Shown one piece after another: positions 33,600 through 42,371 of a DNA stretch of 64,000 nucleotides. Location of the stretch: contig JANNSU010000066.1 of assembly GCA_031394355.1 (NCBI GenBank), positions 1-64,000 on the forward strand. Reading direction: 5' to 3'. A program made the translations under genes and the position numbers. Under the pieces are notes generated by a model. It was not told the origin of the DNA. It saw nothing but the letters and a program-made list of their open reading frames with translations, and searched no databases. The stretch comes from JAEUMY01 sp031394355. Lineage in GTDB: Bacteria; Pseudomonadota; Gammaproteobacteria; Burkholderiales; Usitatibacteraceae. How positions within the stretch are numbered: position 1 is the first letter of the stretch; each line of letters opens with the position of its first letter.

Positions 33600-35749
33600 C
33601 TCGCAGAACTTCATCCATCATCCGCAGCTTTAAGGCGATTCTAGCCATAAGTGCGGCGGGCTTGCTGGTCCTGCTGCCGAGCTTGGCGGCGGCCCAGGCG
33701 AAAAACGTGCTGGAATCCATCACATCCACGAGCATGCAGGGCGGGAAAGTCATTGTTAAGCTGAACTTCAAGCAGCCGCTGTCCGCTGTACCGCCCGGAT
33801 TTGCCGTGACCAACCCCCCGCGCATAGCGCTGGACCTGCCCAATGTCACCAACGGCTTGGGCAAGAGCTCCATGGATGTCTCTGAAGGTGAGGTCAGGAG
33901 CGTCAGCATTGTTGAAGTCAACAATCGCACACGTGTCGTCCTGAATCTCGGCAGAAGCCTCAATTACACACCAACACTTGAAGGCAATTCGCTCTTGGTC
34001 GCCATTGAGGGCCTTGTTCCGACAACGACCAAGCCATCAGGCCAGGTCACCCAGTTCGCCGAGCCGGCACCAGGAGAAATTCGGCAGAGTCTGCGGGACA
34101 TCGATTTCCGCAGAGGCAATGGCGGTGAAGGCCGTGTGGTGGTTGATCTTTCCAGCGCCAACACCGGGATTGACATCCGTTTGCAGGGAAAGTCCATCCT
34201 GATCGACTTCATCAACACCACGGTCCCGAAAAACTTGGTCCGTCGCCTTGATGTTGCGGATTTCGGCACGCCGATACGAATCGTTGACACCCTTGATCAG
34301 GGTGCCAATACCCGGATGACTATTGAGCCGCGCGGTCTTTGGGAGTATTCGGCCTATCAGACTGACACCCAGTTCATTCTTGAAGTGAAGCCCGTCAAGG
34401 AAGATCCCAACAAACTCGTGCAAGGCTCCACCCCTGGATATGCAGGCGAGAAGCTCTCCCTGAATTTTCAAAACGTGGAAGTTCGGGCCGTGCTGCAAGT
34501 CATCGCTGACTTTACCGGACTCAATATTGTCACCAGCGATACTGTGGGCGGCAGTTTGACACTCCGCCTGAAGGACGTGCCCTGGGATCAAGCCTTGGAC
34601 ATCATCCTGCAAAGCAAGGGACTGGGGAAACGCAAGAACGGCAATGTTGTCGTGATTGCGCCTCTTGACGAGATCGCAACCAAAGAAAAGCTCGCGCTTG
34701 AAGCCAGCCAGCAGATTTCAGAACTTGAGCCCGTCAGGACCGAGAGTTTCATTTTGTCCTATGCCAAAGCTTCGGATATCCGCGCATTGCTCGCTGATCG
34801 AGATCAGAAGATCCTGTCCAAGCGGGGTTCGGCGACCGTGGATCAGCGTACCAATACCCTGTTTGTACAGGACGTTCCGGCACGTCTGGAAGAAGCAAGA
34901 CGACTCATCAACCAGCTTGATGTACCGGTTCGCCAAGTCCAGATCGAAGCCCGCATCGTGATTGCAGACGACAAGTTCGGTCGCCAGCTGGGTGCCAGGT
35001 TTGGTCAGCAGAGCGGCTTCCAGCGCGGCAACATCAACGTCGGATCGTCTGGCACAATCTGGAACACCGTCGCGCCCCTCACCAACAATGCCATATCTGC
35101 AGGTTCGGCCGGTGCGGCAACCAATAGTCCGTCGCCCACTGGCGGTGGCGGTCAGCCGGAACAATTGAATGTCAACCTGCCCGTGGTTGGCGCCGCCGGA
35201 CAATTGGCCCTGTCATTCCTCAACCTGGGAAGTGGGAATCTCGTCAGCATAGAGCTTTCAGCGCTTGAGGCGGACAACCGCGGAAAAGTTGTTTCCAACC
35301 CCCGCGTCATCACCTCTGACAAACGCAAGGCGTTCATCAGTCAAGGTACGGAGATTCCGTTCCTGACCGCATCAGCCAGCGGGGCCACGACGGTGCAGTT
35401 CAAGCCCGCTGTACTGGAGCTGGCCGTAACGCCGCAGATCACGCCGGATGACAAAATCATCATGGATTTGGAAATCAAGAAGGACTCGGTAGGACAAGTG
35501 TTCGCAGGCGTCCCCTCCATTGATACCAAGAAAGTCACTACACAGGTACTGGTAGAGAACGGTGACACGGTAGTGCTGGGCGGAATTTTTGAACAAATCA
35601 GCCGCACAGACATCACCAAGGTTCCGATTCTTGGGGATCTTCCCTTTATTGGCGTATTGTTCAGAAATTCGCAGAAGCAGGAAGACAAGACAGAGCTGCT
35701 GATTTTCATTACCCCGAAGATCATCAAGGACAGCCTTACCGTACGGTAA
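33596..35749 (+). CDS. pilQ: Type IV pilus secretin PilQ
   Basis: 717 aa. GTG start overlapping the pilP stop, then a signal peptide (AILAISAAGLLVLLPSLAAA). Two AMIN-type domains (about 35-135 and 160-265), an STN/N0 domain (LSLNFQNVEVRAVLQVIADF), an N1 domain, and the C-terminal secretin domain with VSNPRVITSDKRKAFISQGT and VPILGDLPFIGVLFR. Forms the outer-membrane pore for the pilus fibre. Ends at a strong terminator. Confidence 0.96.
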   Translation: MTRRTSSIIRSFKAILAISAAGLLVLLPSLAAAQAKNVLESITSTSMQGGKVIVKLNFKQPLSAVPPGFAVTNPPRIALDLPNVTNGLGKSSMDVSEGEVRSVSIVEVNNRTRVVLNLGRSLNYTPTLEGNSLLVAIEGLVPTTTKPSGQVTQFAEPAPGEIRQSLRDIDFRRGNGGEGRVVVDLSSANTGIDIRLQGKSILIDFINTTVPKNLVRRLDVADFGTPIRIVDTLDQGANTRMTIEPRGLWEYSAYQTDTQFILEVKPVKEDPNKLVQGSTPGYAGEKLSLNFQNVEVRAVLQVIADFTGLNIVTSDTVGGSLTLRLKDVPWDQALDIILQSKGLGKRKNGNVVVIAPLDEIATKEKLALEASQQISELEPVRTESFILSYAKASDIRALLADRDQKILSKRGSATVDQRTNTLFVQDVPARLEEARRLINQLDVPVRQVQIEARIVIADDKFGRQLGARFGQQSGFQRGNINVGSSGTIWNTVAPLTNNAISAGSAGAATNSPSPTGGGGQPEQLNVNLPVVGAAGQLALSFLNLGSGNLVSIELSALEADNRGKVVSNPRVITSDKRKAFISQGTEIPFLTASASGATTVQFKPAVLELAVTPQITPDDKIIMDLEIKKDSVGQVFAGVPSIDTKKVTTQVLVENGDTVVLGGIFEQISRTDITKVPILGDLPFIGVLFRNSQKQEDKTELLIFITPKIIKDSLTVR

Positions 35750-35762
35750 GGCAACCCCAACC

Positions 35763-35797
35763 AAATAGAAACGGCGCCTCTGGCGCCGTTTCTATTT
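35763..35797. terminator. Intrinsic terminator after pilQ
   Basis: A perfect 16-bp stem (AAATAGAAACGGCGCC and its complement) with a TCT loop. The A/T-rich outer part gives a T-rich tail on both strands. It separates pilQ from aroK. Confidence 0.85.
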
Positions 35798-35840
35798 CCG
35801 GACAGCAACAACGCCCTTTTCAATAATTTAGAATGACTGC

Positions 35841-36380
35841 ATGGCACGAATCATTCTCATCGGCATGCCGGGAGCGGGGAAGACAACGGTCGGAAAGACG
35901 TTGGGGAGGCTGCTTGGATTGCCTTTCAAGGACTCGGATCGGGAGCTGGCAGCACATACTGGTGTGTCCGTTGCCACCATTTTTGAAATCGAGGGTGAGG
36001 CCGGGTTCCGTCGGCGTGAGTCTGCATTGATTGCAGAGCTGCTTCAATCGGAGGACATCATCGTGGCTACCGGTGGTGGCGCGATTCTGTCGGATCAGAA
36101 TCGCGAACTGATGCGTAACGCCGCTCTCGTCGTGTATCTTCGGGCAACAATTGATGCGCTTGTCGAACGCACCCAGAAAGATTCTTCGCGCCCACTTCTG
36201 AATGGAGGCAATCATCGCGAAAAGCTTGCTGCGCTTCTGTCACAACGTGAAGCCCTGTATCAGGAAACCGCCCACATGACCTTTGAGACGGGACGCCAAA
36301 GCCCATCCCGCTTGGCTGCTGCCATTGCAATTGCCATTCAGGCAAGACACAGAGAACTCTTGAATACTCCACGATCATGA
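35841..36380 (+). CDS. aroK: Shikimate kinase AroK
   Basis: 179 aa. Walker A GMPGAGKTTVGKTLG, shikimate-binding FKDSDRELAAHTG and FRRRESALIAELL, and the GGGA motif in VATGGGAILSD. Phosphorylates shikimate in chorismate synthesis. The stop overlaps the aroB start by 4 nt. The pilQ-aroK-aroB order is widespread in Beta- and Gammaproteobacteria. Confidence 0.95.
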   Translation: MARIILIGMPGAGKTTVGKTLGRLLGLPFKDSDRELAAHTGVSVATIFEIEGEAGFRRRESALIAELLQSEDIIVATGGGAILSDQNRELMRNAALVVYLRATIDALVERTQKDSSRPLLNGGNHREKLAALLSQREALYQETAHMTFETGRQSPSRLAAAIAIAIQARHRELLNTPRS

Positions 36381-37477
36381 CCCGCACCCCCTCACTCATC
36401 GTCCCATTGGGCGGGCGAGCCTATCCGATCCACATTGCCTCGGGGCTTCTTCAGGATGGTCTTGTCTTGGAGATTGCAGGACCTCGCAAGCTTGCAGTGA
36501 TCACCAACACAGTCGTCCAGCCCTTGTATGCAGATCGCCTTGCACAAGACCTCGAGCATGCCGGCCATGCCGTCCAGACCATTGTGCTGCCGGATGGCGA
36601 GGCCTTCAAGAATCACGAGAGCCTGAACTTGATCTACGACGCGCTGTTGGCAGGTGCATTTGACCGCAAGTCCTGCATCATCGCGGTTGGCGGCGGTGTC
36701 GTGGGCGATGTGGCCGGCTTCGCTGCCGCCACCTTTCAGCGTGGCATTCCCTTTATCCAGATCCCGACGACCCTGCTGGCACAGGTCGACTCTTCTGTGG
36801 GTGGCAAGACAGCCATCAATCACCCCATGGGCAAAAACATGATTGGCGCATTCCACCAGCCGATCGCTGTGGTGATTGATACCGGGACCCTCGCGACGCT
36901 CCCGGACCGCGAGTTCAATGCAGGACTGGCTGAAGTCATCAAGTACGGATTGATCCGCGATCCTGAGCTTCTTGTGTGGCTGGAATCAAATATGGCCGCT
37001 TTGCGTCACCGCGATGTTGACGCGCTCCACCACGCAATCTACGAAAGCTGCCGGAACAAGGCCGAAGTGGTCGCGAACGACGAGCTGGAGACCGGCGACC
37101 GTGCGTTGCTCAACCTGGGCCACACCTTTGGGCATGCGATCGAGGGCGCGCTTGGCTTCGGAAATTGGCTGCATGGCGAGGCCGTAGCAGTCGGCCTGAT
37201 TCTCGCTGCTGAGCTCTCCAAAGCGCTCGGACACCTTGATGCGAATGATGTGATGCGCGTGAAGGCCCTCATTCAAGCTGCGGGGCTGCCGCTGCAACCC
37301 CCCGCCCTGCCCGCCGCGACACTGCTTCGCTTCATGGATATCGACAAGAAGAATGAAGGGGGCGCGATTCGACTCATTCTGCTGCGCAAGCTCGGAGATG
37401 CCTACATCGACAAAAGCGTGAGCAGGGAGCACCTTCGAGAGTTCCTGACCCGCTCTGCACAGACACAATCGGCCTAA
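36377..37477 (+). CDS. aroB: 3-dehydroquinate synthase AroB
   Basis: 366 aa. NAD-binding and catalytic motifs GGGVVGDVAGFAAATFQRGI, PTTLLAQVDSSVGGKTAINH and NLGHTFGHAIEG (zinc ligands) are intact. Converts DAHP to 3-dehydroquinate. Its stop overlaps by 4 nt the stop of the convergent TPR gene. Confidence 0.96.
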   Translation: MTRTPSLIVPLGGRAYPIHIASGLLQDGLVLEIAGPRKLAVITNTVVQPLYADRLAQDLEHAGHAVQTIVLPDGEAFKNHESLNLIYDALLAGAFDRKSCIIAVGGGVVGDVAGFAAATFQRGIPFIQIPTTLLAQVDSSVGGKTAINHPMGKNMIGAFHQPIAVVIDTGTLATLPDREFNAGLAEVIKYGLIRDPELLVWLESNMAALRHRDVDALHHAIYESCRNKAEVVANDELETGDRALLNLGHTFGHAIEGALGFGNWLHGEAVAVGLILAAELSKALGHLDANDVMRVKALIQAAGLPLQPPALPAATLLRFMDIDKKNEGGAIRLILLRKLGDAYIDKSVSREHLREFLTRSAQTQSA

Positions 37478-37797
37478 CCCGGTACGGCCCTGTCAAGTCG
37501 ACGCAGAAATACCTGCATTTCCTTGGCCGCCTGTTTGTCGCCCTTGGCGAGTGCCGCCTCAATGCCCGCACGCCACACTTCCCCGGCGCGCCGAGAGTCG
37601 CCGCTTGCTTCGCACGCCTTCCCCAAAAGTTTCCATGCTGCGGAGTAACCCGGGTCCAGCTTGATGGCCGCTGCCAGGTGCGTCGCGGCGTCCACATGAA
37701 GGCCGGCGCGGAGATATTCAGTGCCGAGCCCAAACCGCAGCAGGGCAGAGTCCTTTCCCTCAAGAATCATGCGCTCAAACTGGTCGATCATCGACAT
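37474..37797 (-). CDS. Small tetratricopeptide-repeat protein
   Basis: 107 aa from the ATG at 37797 (GGAGG about 8 nt upstream); the frame is open to 37983 but the added part is unconserved. Two to three TPR helix pairs: ALLRFGLGTEYLRAGLHVDA, HLAAAIKLDPGYSAAWKLLG and RRAGEVWRAGIEAALAKGDK. TPR proteins are protein-protein scaffolds; the partner is unknown. Divergent from the peptide-binding protein gene across 79 bp. Confidence 0.8.
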   Translation of the reverse strand: MSMIDQFERMILEGKDSALLRFGLGTEYLRAGLHVDAATHLAAAIKLDPGYSAAWKLLGKACEASGDSRRAGEVWRAGIEAALAKGDKQAAKEMQVFLRRLDRAVPG

Positions 37798-37876
37798 CGT
37801 TCGTCCTCCCGTTTTCGTCTCCGCCATTGTGTGCGATAGTTCTGGCCTGCACGACACATTCAGGGAGCCTTGCATC

Positions 37877-39454
37877 ATGAACTCGCGATTCATCCGCCAA
37901 CTAGCTATTCTCCTAGTGGCGCTTTGCGCCACGCTCGCACACGCCGCCCGCGACATCAATATCGGCCTGCAGTCCGCCATCACATCGATGGATCCTCATT
38001 ATCACAATCTCTCCCCCAACAACAGCATGATGCAACATGTGTTCGAAGGGTTGATCCGCCGCGACGACAATCAGAAACTTGTTCCGGCGCTCGCTGCCTC
38101 TTGGAAGTCGGTCGACGACCTGACCTGGGAGTTCAAGCTGCGGAAGAACGTGCGTTTCCATGATGGCTCTCCCTTCACGGCTGAGGATGTCGTCTTCACG
38201 CTGAAACGCGTCCCCAATGTGCCCAACAGTCCTTCCTCTTTTGCCACGTTCACCAAGCCCATCGTGGACGTGAAGATCGTTGACTCGCATACCATCATCT
38301 TCAAGACCGCCACGCCACATGTGCTGCTGCCGTCGGATCTGGCGTCCGTGATGATCGTGTCCAAGCTGCATGGCGAAAAAGCTGCAACCGAGGACTACAA
38401 CTCCGGCAAGGCGTGCATTGGCACCGGCCCTTACAAGTTCGCAGAGTTTGTACCCAACCAACGAGTCGTGCTCAAGGCCAACTACGGCTACTGGGGCGGC
38501 GAAGAGCCTTGGGACAAGATCACGTTCAAGATTTTGACGAACGCCTCCGCCCGAGTGGCCGCACTGCTTTCGGGGGATGTCCAGCTGATCGAGACCGTGC
38601 CCACCTCCGATATCACCAAAATGGAGAAGGACAAGAATCTCTCGGTGGTGTCCAAGGTGTCCAATCGGGTCATCTACGTGCACCTGAACCAGAGCACCGA
38701 GAAGTCACCGCCGTTCATCTTCGACAAAGCCGGCAAGCCGCTGGACAAGAATCCGTTCCGCGATGTGCGTGTCCGGAAGGCATTGTCCATGGCCGTCAAC
38801 CGCGACGCCATCGTGGACCGCGTAATGGAGAAGAAGGCCGTGACGGCGGCACAGCTGTTGCCCGACGTCTTTTATGGCACCAGCAAGAAGCTGAAGCCAA
38901 CTAAATACGACCCGGAAGGTGCCAAGAAGTTGCTGGCTGAAGCCGGGTACCCCAACGGTTTCGCCATGACGTTGCACGGCCCCGCCGGTCGCTATATCAA
39001 TGACGACAAGGTCATCCAGGCACTGGCGCAGTTTTATTCGCGCATCGGCATTGACACCAAGGTCGAGACTTTCCCGGCCAGCGTGTACTTCAACCGCGCG
39101 ACGAATCTGGAGTTCGGCTACATGGTGCTGGGCTGGGGAACAGAGTCTGGTGAACAGGCTTCGGCCATGCGTTCGCTGCTGGCAACACGCGATCCAGCCA
39201 AGGGTATGGGCGTGAACAATCGCGGCCGCTACACAAACCCGGCCTTTGACAAGATGTTGGAGCAGGCGCTCGTGACGATGGATGACAAGAAGCGAGAAGC
39301 GCTGATTCAGCAGGCTGCCGAGACGGTGATGGGAGATGTCGGCTTGATCCCGCTGCACTACGAAGTCAGCACCTGGGCGGCGGCCAAGGGATTCAAATAC
39401 ACGCCGCGCACCGACCAGTACACGCTAGCCGTCGGCCTGAAGCCGTCCAAGTAG
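37877..39454 (+). CDS. Peptide ABC transporter substrate-binding protein (DppA/OppA family)
   Basis: 525 aa. ATG at 37877 with AGGGAG upstream; the longer open frame from 37721 is not needed. Signal peptide MNSRFIRQLAILLVALCATL ending near AHAA, then a family 5 binding protein: TSMDPHYHNLSPNN, FEGLIRRDD, WEFKLRKNVRFHDGSPFTAE, YFNRATNLEFGYMVLGWGTE. Catches peptides (or a similar ligand) in the periplasm for the following permeases. A hairpin after the stop could lower transcription into the permease genes. Confidence 0.9.
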   Translation: MNSRFIRQLAILLVALCATLAHAARDINIGLQSAITSMDPHYHNLSPNNSMMQHVFEGLIRRDDNQKLVPALAASWKSVDDLTWEFKLRKNVRFHDGSPFTAEDVVFTLKRVPNVPNSPSSFATFTKPIVDVKIVDSHTIIFKTATPHVLLPSDLASVMIVSKLHGEKAATEDYNSGKACIGTGPYKFAEFVPNQRVVLKANYGYWGGEEPWDKITFKILTNASARVAALLSGDVQLIETVPTSDITKMEKDKNLSVVSKVSNRVIYVHLNQSTEKSPPFIFDKAGKPLDKNPFRDVRVRKALSMAVNRDAIVDRVMEKKAVTAAQLLPDVFYGTSKKLKPTKYDPEGAKKLLAEAGYPNGFAMTLHGPAGRYINDDKVIQALAQFYSRIGIDTKVETFPASVYFNRATNLEFGYMVLGWGTESGEQASAMRSLLATRDPAKGMGVNNRGRYTNPAFDKMLEQALVTMDDKKREALIQQAAETVMGDVGLIPLHYEVSTWAAAKGFKYTPRTDQYTLAVGLKPSK

Positions 39455-39468
39455 TCGATCTCACCAAG

Positions 39469-39493
39469 GGCTCGCCAACCGATCCGGCGAGCT
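39469..39493 (+). terminator. Weak hairpin between binding protein and permease genes
   Basis: GCTCGCC and GGCGAGC around a 9-nt loop, followed by TCTCTTTC. A leaky terminator here would fit the usual excess of binding protein over permease. Inferred. Confidence 0.4.
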
Positions 39494-39506
39494 CTCTTTC
39501 ATTCAT

Positions 39507-39518
39507 GCGAATATTCGC
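39507..39518. repeat. Iterated palindrome GCGAATATTCGC at the permease start
   Basis: Exact copy, ending 3 nt before the ATG of the DppB-like gene, where a ribosome site would normally lie. T and A flanks extend it to 14 bp. Confidence 0.85.
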
Positions 39519-39521
39519 AGC

Positions 39522-40505
39522 ATGACCGAATACATTATCCGACGCCTCATGCAGAGCGGACTCGTTCTGGTTGCGATGTCGGTGCTCGTCTTCGCTGGGG
39601 TCTATGCCATCGGCAATCCGATCGAGCTTCTGGTGAACCCCATGGCCGACGATGCCGAACGCGCGCGCGTCATCGCGAGTCTGGGCCTGGACAAACCGCT
39701 GTGGGAGCAGTACTTCGTATTCTTCAAGGGCGCCCTGACAGGCGACCTTGGCAAGTCCTTCGTCTTCAACGTGCCCGCTGTAGGGCTCATTTTGCAAAAG
39801 CTTCCCGCCACCATCGAGCTGGCCTTCTGTGCCATGGCCATCGCGATCTTGTTTGGCATTCCATTGGGGCTTTGGGCTGGGCTGCGGCCGGATTCGATTG
39901 CCGGCAAATCCATCATGGCGGGCTCGATCCTGGGGTTCAGCCTGCCCACATTCTGGGTCGGCCTGTTACTCATCATGTTCTTCTCGGTTCAGCTCGGCTG
40001 GCTTCCCTCAAACGGTCGCGGCGACACTGTCGACGTACTGGGGCTCGACGTGAGCTTCCTGACGCTGGATGGCCTCACGCACCTCTTCATGCCCGCACTC
40101 AACCTGGCGCTGTTCAAGCTGTCACTCATCATCCGCCTCACCCGTGCGGGCACGCGGGAAGCCCTGTTGCAGGATTACGTGAAGTTCGCCCGCGCCAAGG
40201 GGCTGAAGGCATCGCGCGTCGTGGGCGTGCATGTACTGAAGAACATCCTGATCCCCATCATCACTGTCATTGGCCTGGAGTTTGGATCGGTCATCGCATT
40301 TGCCATCGTCACGGAATCCATCTTCGCCTGGCCTGGCACGGGCAAGCTGCTGATCGACTCGATCACCAATCTTGACCGGCCCGTGATCGTCGCCTACCTG
40401 ATGATCATCGTGACGCTCTTCATCTTCATCAACCTCGTGGTCGATATCCTCTATTCCGTTCTGGATCCCCGCGTGCGCCTCGGACAGACTCAGGGAGCGC
40501 ACTGA
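39522..40505 (+). CDS. Peptide ABC transporter permease (DppB family)
   Basis: 327 aa inner-membrane permease with about six helices. The N-terminus MTEYIIRRLMQSGLVLVAMS is typical of DppB/OppB. The EAA-like loop is TRAGTREALLQDYVKFARAK-GLKASRVV, which contacts the ATPases. No purine-rich ribosome site precedes the ATG; a copy of the repeated palindrome occupies that place. Overlaps the next gene as TGATG. Confidence 0.93.
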   Translation: MTEYIIRRLMQSGLVLVAMSVLVFAGVYAIGNPIELLVNPMADDAERARVIASLGLDKPLWEQYFVFFKGALTGDLGKSFVFNVPAVGLILQKLPATIELAFCAMAIAILFGIPLGLWAGLRPDSIAGKSIMAGSILGFSLPTFWVGLLLIMFFSVQLGWLPSNGRGDTVDVLGLDVSFLTLDGLTHLFMPALNLALFKLSLIIRLTRAGTREALLQDYVKFARAKGLKASRVVGVHVLKNILIPIITVIGLEFGSVIAFAIVTESIFAWPGTGKLLIDSITNLDRPVIVAYLMIIVTLFIFINLVVDILYSVLDPRVRLGQTQGAH

Positions 40506-41389
40506 TGACAGTGGCTGTGCAAACACCTTTCCAGCGCATCGCGAGTGACTTCGCCACCAGCAAGGTCGCACTGGTGGGGCTGGCGATGTTGGCCGTGGTA
40601 ATGACCATCGCTTTGTTCGCCCCCATCCTCTCACCGCAAAATCCGTACGATCTCGCGCAAATCGACCTGATGGACAGCAAGCTGGCACCAGGCGAAAAGT
40701 CGATGGGGGGCAAATCCTACTGGCTGGGAACGGACGATCAGGGTCGCGACATGCTCTCCGGCATTTTTTATGGGCTACGCATCAGTCTGGGCGTAGGCGT
40801 GTTGTCCACGGTGCTCGCGTTGTCGTTGGGCATTGCCTTCGGGCTCGCCGCAGCCTGGTTTGGCGGCAAGGTCGACACGCTCATCATGCGGGTCTGTGAC
40901 ATTCAGCTTTCCTTTCCCGCCATCCTCATCGCGCTCATCCTGCTGGCCGTTCTGGGACAGGGCGTGGACAAGATCATCATCGCGCTGGTGACCGTTCAGT
41001 GGGCTTACTACGCCCGCACAGTGCGGGGAGCGGCATTGGTTGAACGGTCCAAGGAATACATCGAGGCCGCGCGCGGGCTGGGGCTATCGTCAGCGCGCAT
41101 ACTGTTTCGCCACCTTCTGCCGAATGTATTGCCACCGCTCATTGTTGTCGCCACGGTACAGGTGGCGCATGCGATCGCGTTGGAGGCAACGCTTTCTTTC
41201 CTCGGCCTCGGCCTGCCCATCACGGAGCCATCGCTCGGATTGCTCATTTCCAATGGCTTTCAGTACCTCATGAGCGGCAAGTACTGGATCAGTTTCTATC
41301 CAGGCCTCGCCCTGCTGCTCACCATCGTTGCCATCAATCTGGTGGCGGATCAACTGCGTGACGTGCTGAACCCGCGCCTGCAGAAGTAG
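40505..41389 (+). CDS. Peptide ABC transporter permease (DppC family)
   Basis: 294 aa, partner of the preceding permease. N-terminal OppC-type helix (LVGLAMLAVVMTIALFAPIL), then GTDDQGRDMLSGIFYGLRIS, the DppC/OppC signature. The EAA loop is SKEYIEAARGLGLSSARILF with LLPNVLPPLIV. Six helices expected. 16 bp before the first ATPase gene. Confidence 0.94.
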   Translation: MTVAVQTPFQRIASDFATSKVALVGLAMLAVVMTIALFAPILSPQNPYDLAQIDLMDSKLAPGEKSMGGKSYWLGTDDQGRDMLSGIFYGLRISLGVGVLSTVLALSLGIAFGLAAAWFGGKVDTLIMRVCDIQLSFPAILIALILLAVLGQGVDKIIIALVTVQWAYYARTVRGAALVERSKEYIEAARGLGLSSARILFRHLLPNVLPPLIVVATVQVAHAIALEATLSFLGLGLPITEPSLGLLISNGFQYLMSGKYWISFYPGLALLLTIVAINLVADQLRDVLNPRLQK

Positions 41390-41405
41390 GAAGCCGAAGA
41401 TTCGC

Positions 41406-42371
41406 ATGAGCACTGTTCTCGACATCAGCCATCTCACCACCCACTTCTTCACCCGCGCTGGTGTGGTGAAGGCCGTGGAAGGCATCAGCTTTTCACTGGC
41501 CGCAGGTGAGATCCTCGGCCTGGTTGGCGAATCGGGTTCTGGAAAGTCCATGACCGGCTACTCGATCATGGGGCTGATCGATGCGCCGGGCCGCATCATG
41601 GGAGGCTCCATCCGCTTGAAGGGTGAGGAGCTGATTGGAAGCAGCGAGGCGGCATGGCAGCGCATTCGCGGCAACCGGATCGCGATGATCTTCCAGGATC
41701 CGATGATGACGTTGAACCCTGTGCTGCGCATCGACACGCAGATGATCGAGGCCGTACAGGCGCATCATGATGTCTCGCGCGACGAGGCAGTCAGGCGTTG
41801 CCGCGAGGCGCTGGTGCAGGTTGGCATTCCCTCTCCCGACGAGCGTCTCGTGGCTTATCCGCACCAGTTTTCCGGCGGCATGCGCCAACGCGTTGCCATT
41901 GCCATCGCGCTGCTCAACAAGCCGGATGTCATCATTGCGGATGAGCCGACCACGGCGCTCGACGTCACCATCCAGGGCCAGATCCTGTTTGAAATGCAAA
42001 AGCTCTGCCGGGAGTCGGGGACGGCGCTGATCTGGATCACGCACGACTTGTCCGTCATCGCCGGTCTGGCAGACAAGGTGGCCGTGATGTACGCCGGACG
42101 CATTGTCGAATCAGGCACCGTCGATGATGTCCTGGATCGTTCCCGCCATCCCTATACGCATGGACTGATGTGCTCAGTGCCTGCCTGCAATCCGCGCGGC
42201 CAGCCGCTGAAGCAGATCCCTGGCATGACACCTTCGCTGCTGGCGCTGGGCGCTGGCTGTGCATTCCGCGAGCGCTGCGAAAGGGCCACGGCAGCATGCG
42301 CGGCCATGCCTGATCTCGACGCCGGCCTGCACGCGGTTCGGTGCCACCATCCACTTGGGGTGTCGGCATGA
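41406..42371 (+). CDS. Peptide ABC transporter ATP-binding protein (DppD family)
   Basis: 321 aa. Walker A VGESGSGKSMTGYSIMG, signature FSGGMRQRVAIAIAL, Walker B VIIADEPTTALDV, switch His in ITHDLSV. The C-terminal oligopeptide extension has cysteines in CSVPACNPRG, GCAFRERCERATAAC, and GLHAVRCHHPLG, the Fe-S-type pattern of this family. 4-nt overlap with the next gene. Confidence 0.94.
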   Translation: MSTVLDISHLTTHFFTRAGVVKAVEGISFSLAAGEILGLVGESGSGKSMTGYSIMGLIDAPGRIMGGSIRLKGEELIGSSEAAWQRIRGNRIAMIFQDPMMTLNPVLRIDTQMIEAVQAHHDVSRDEAVRRCREALVQVGIPSPDERLVAYPHQFSGGMRQRVAIAIALLNKPDVIIADEPTTALDVTIQGQILFEMQKLCRESGTALIWITHDLSVIAGLADKVAVMYAGRIVESGTVDDVLDRSRHPYTHGLMCSVPACNPRGQPLKQIPGMTPSLLALGAGCAFRERCERATAACAAMPDLDAGLHAVRCHHPLGVSA

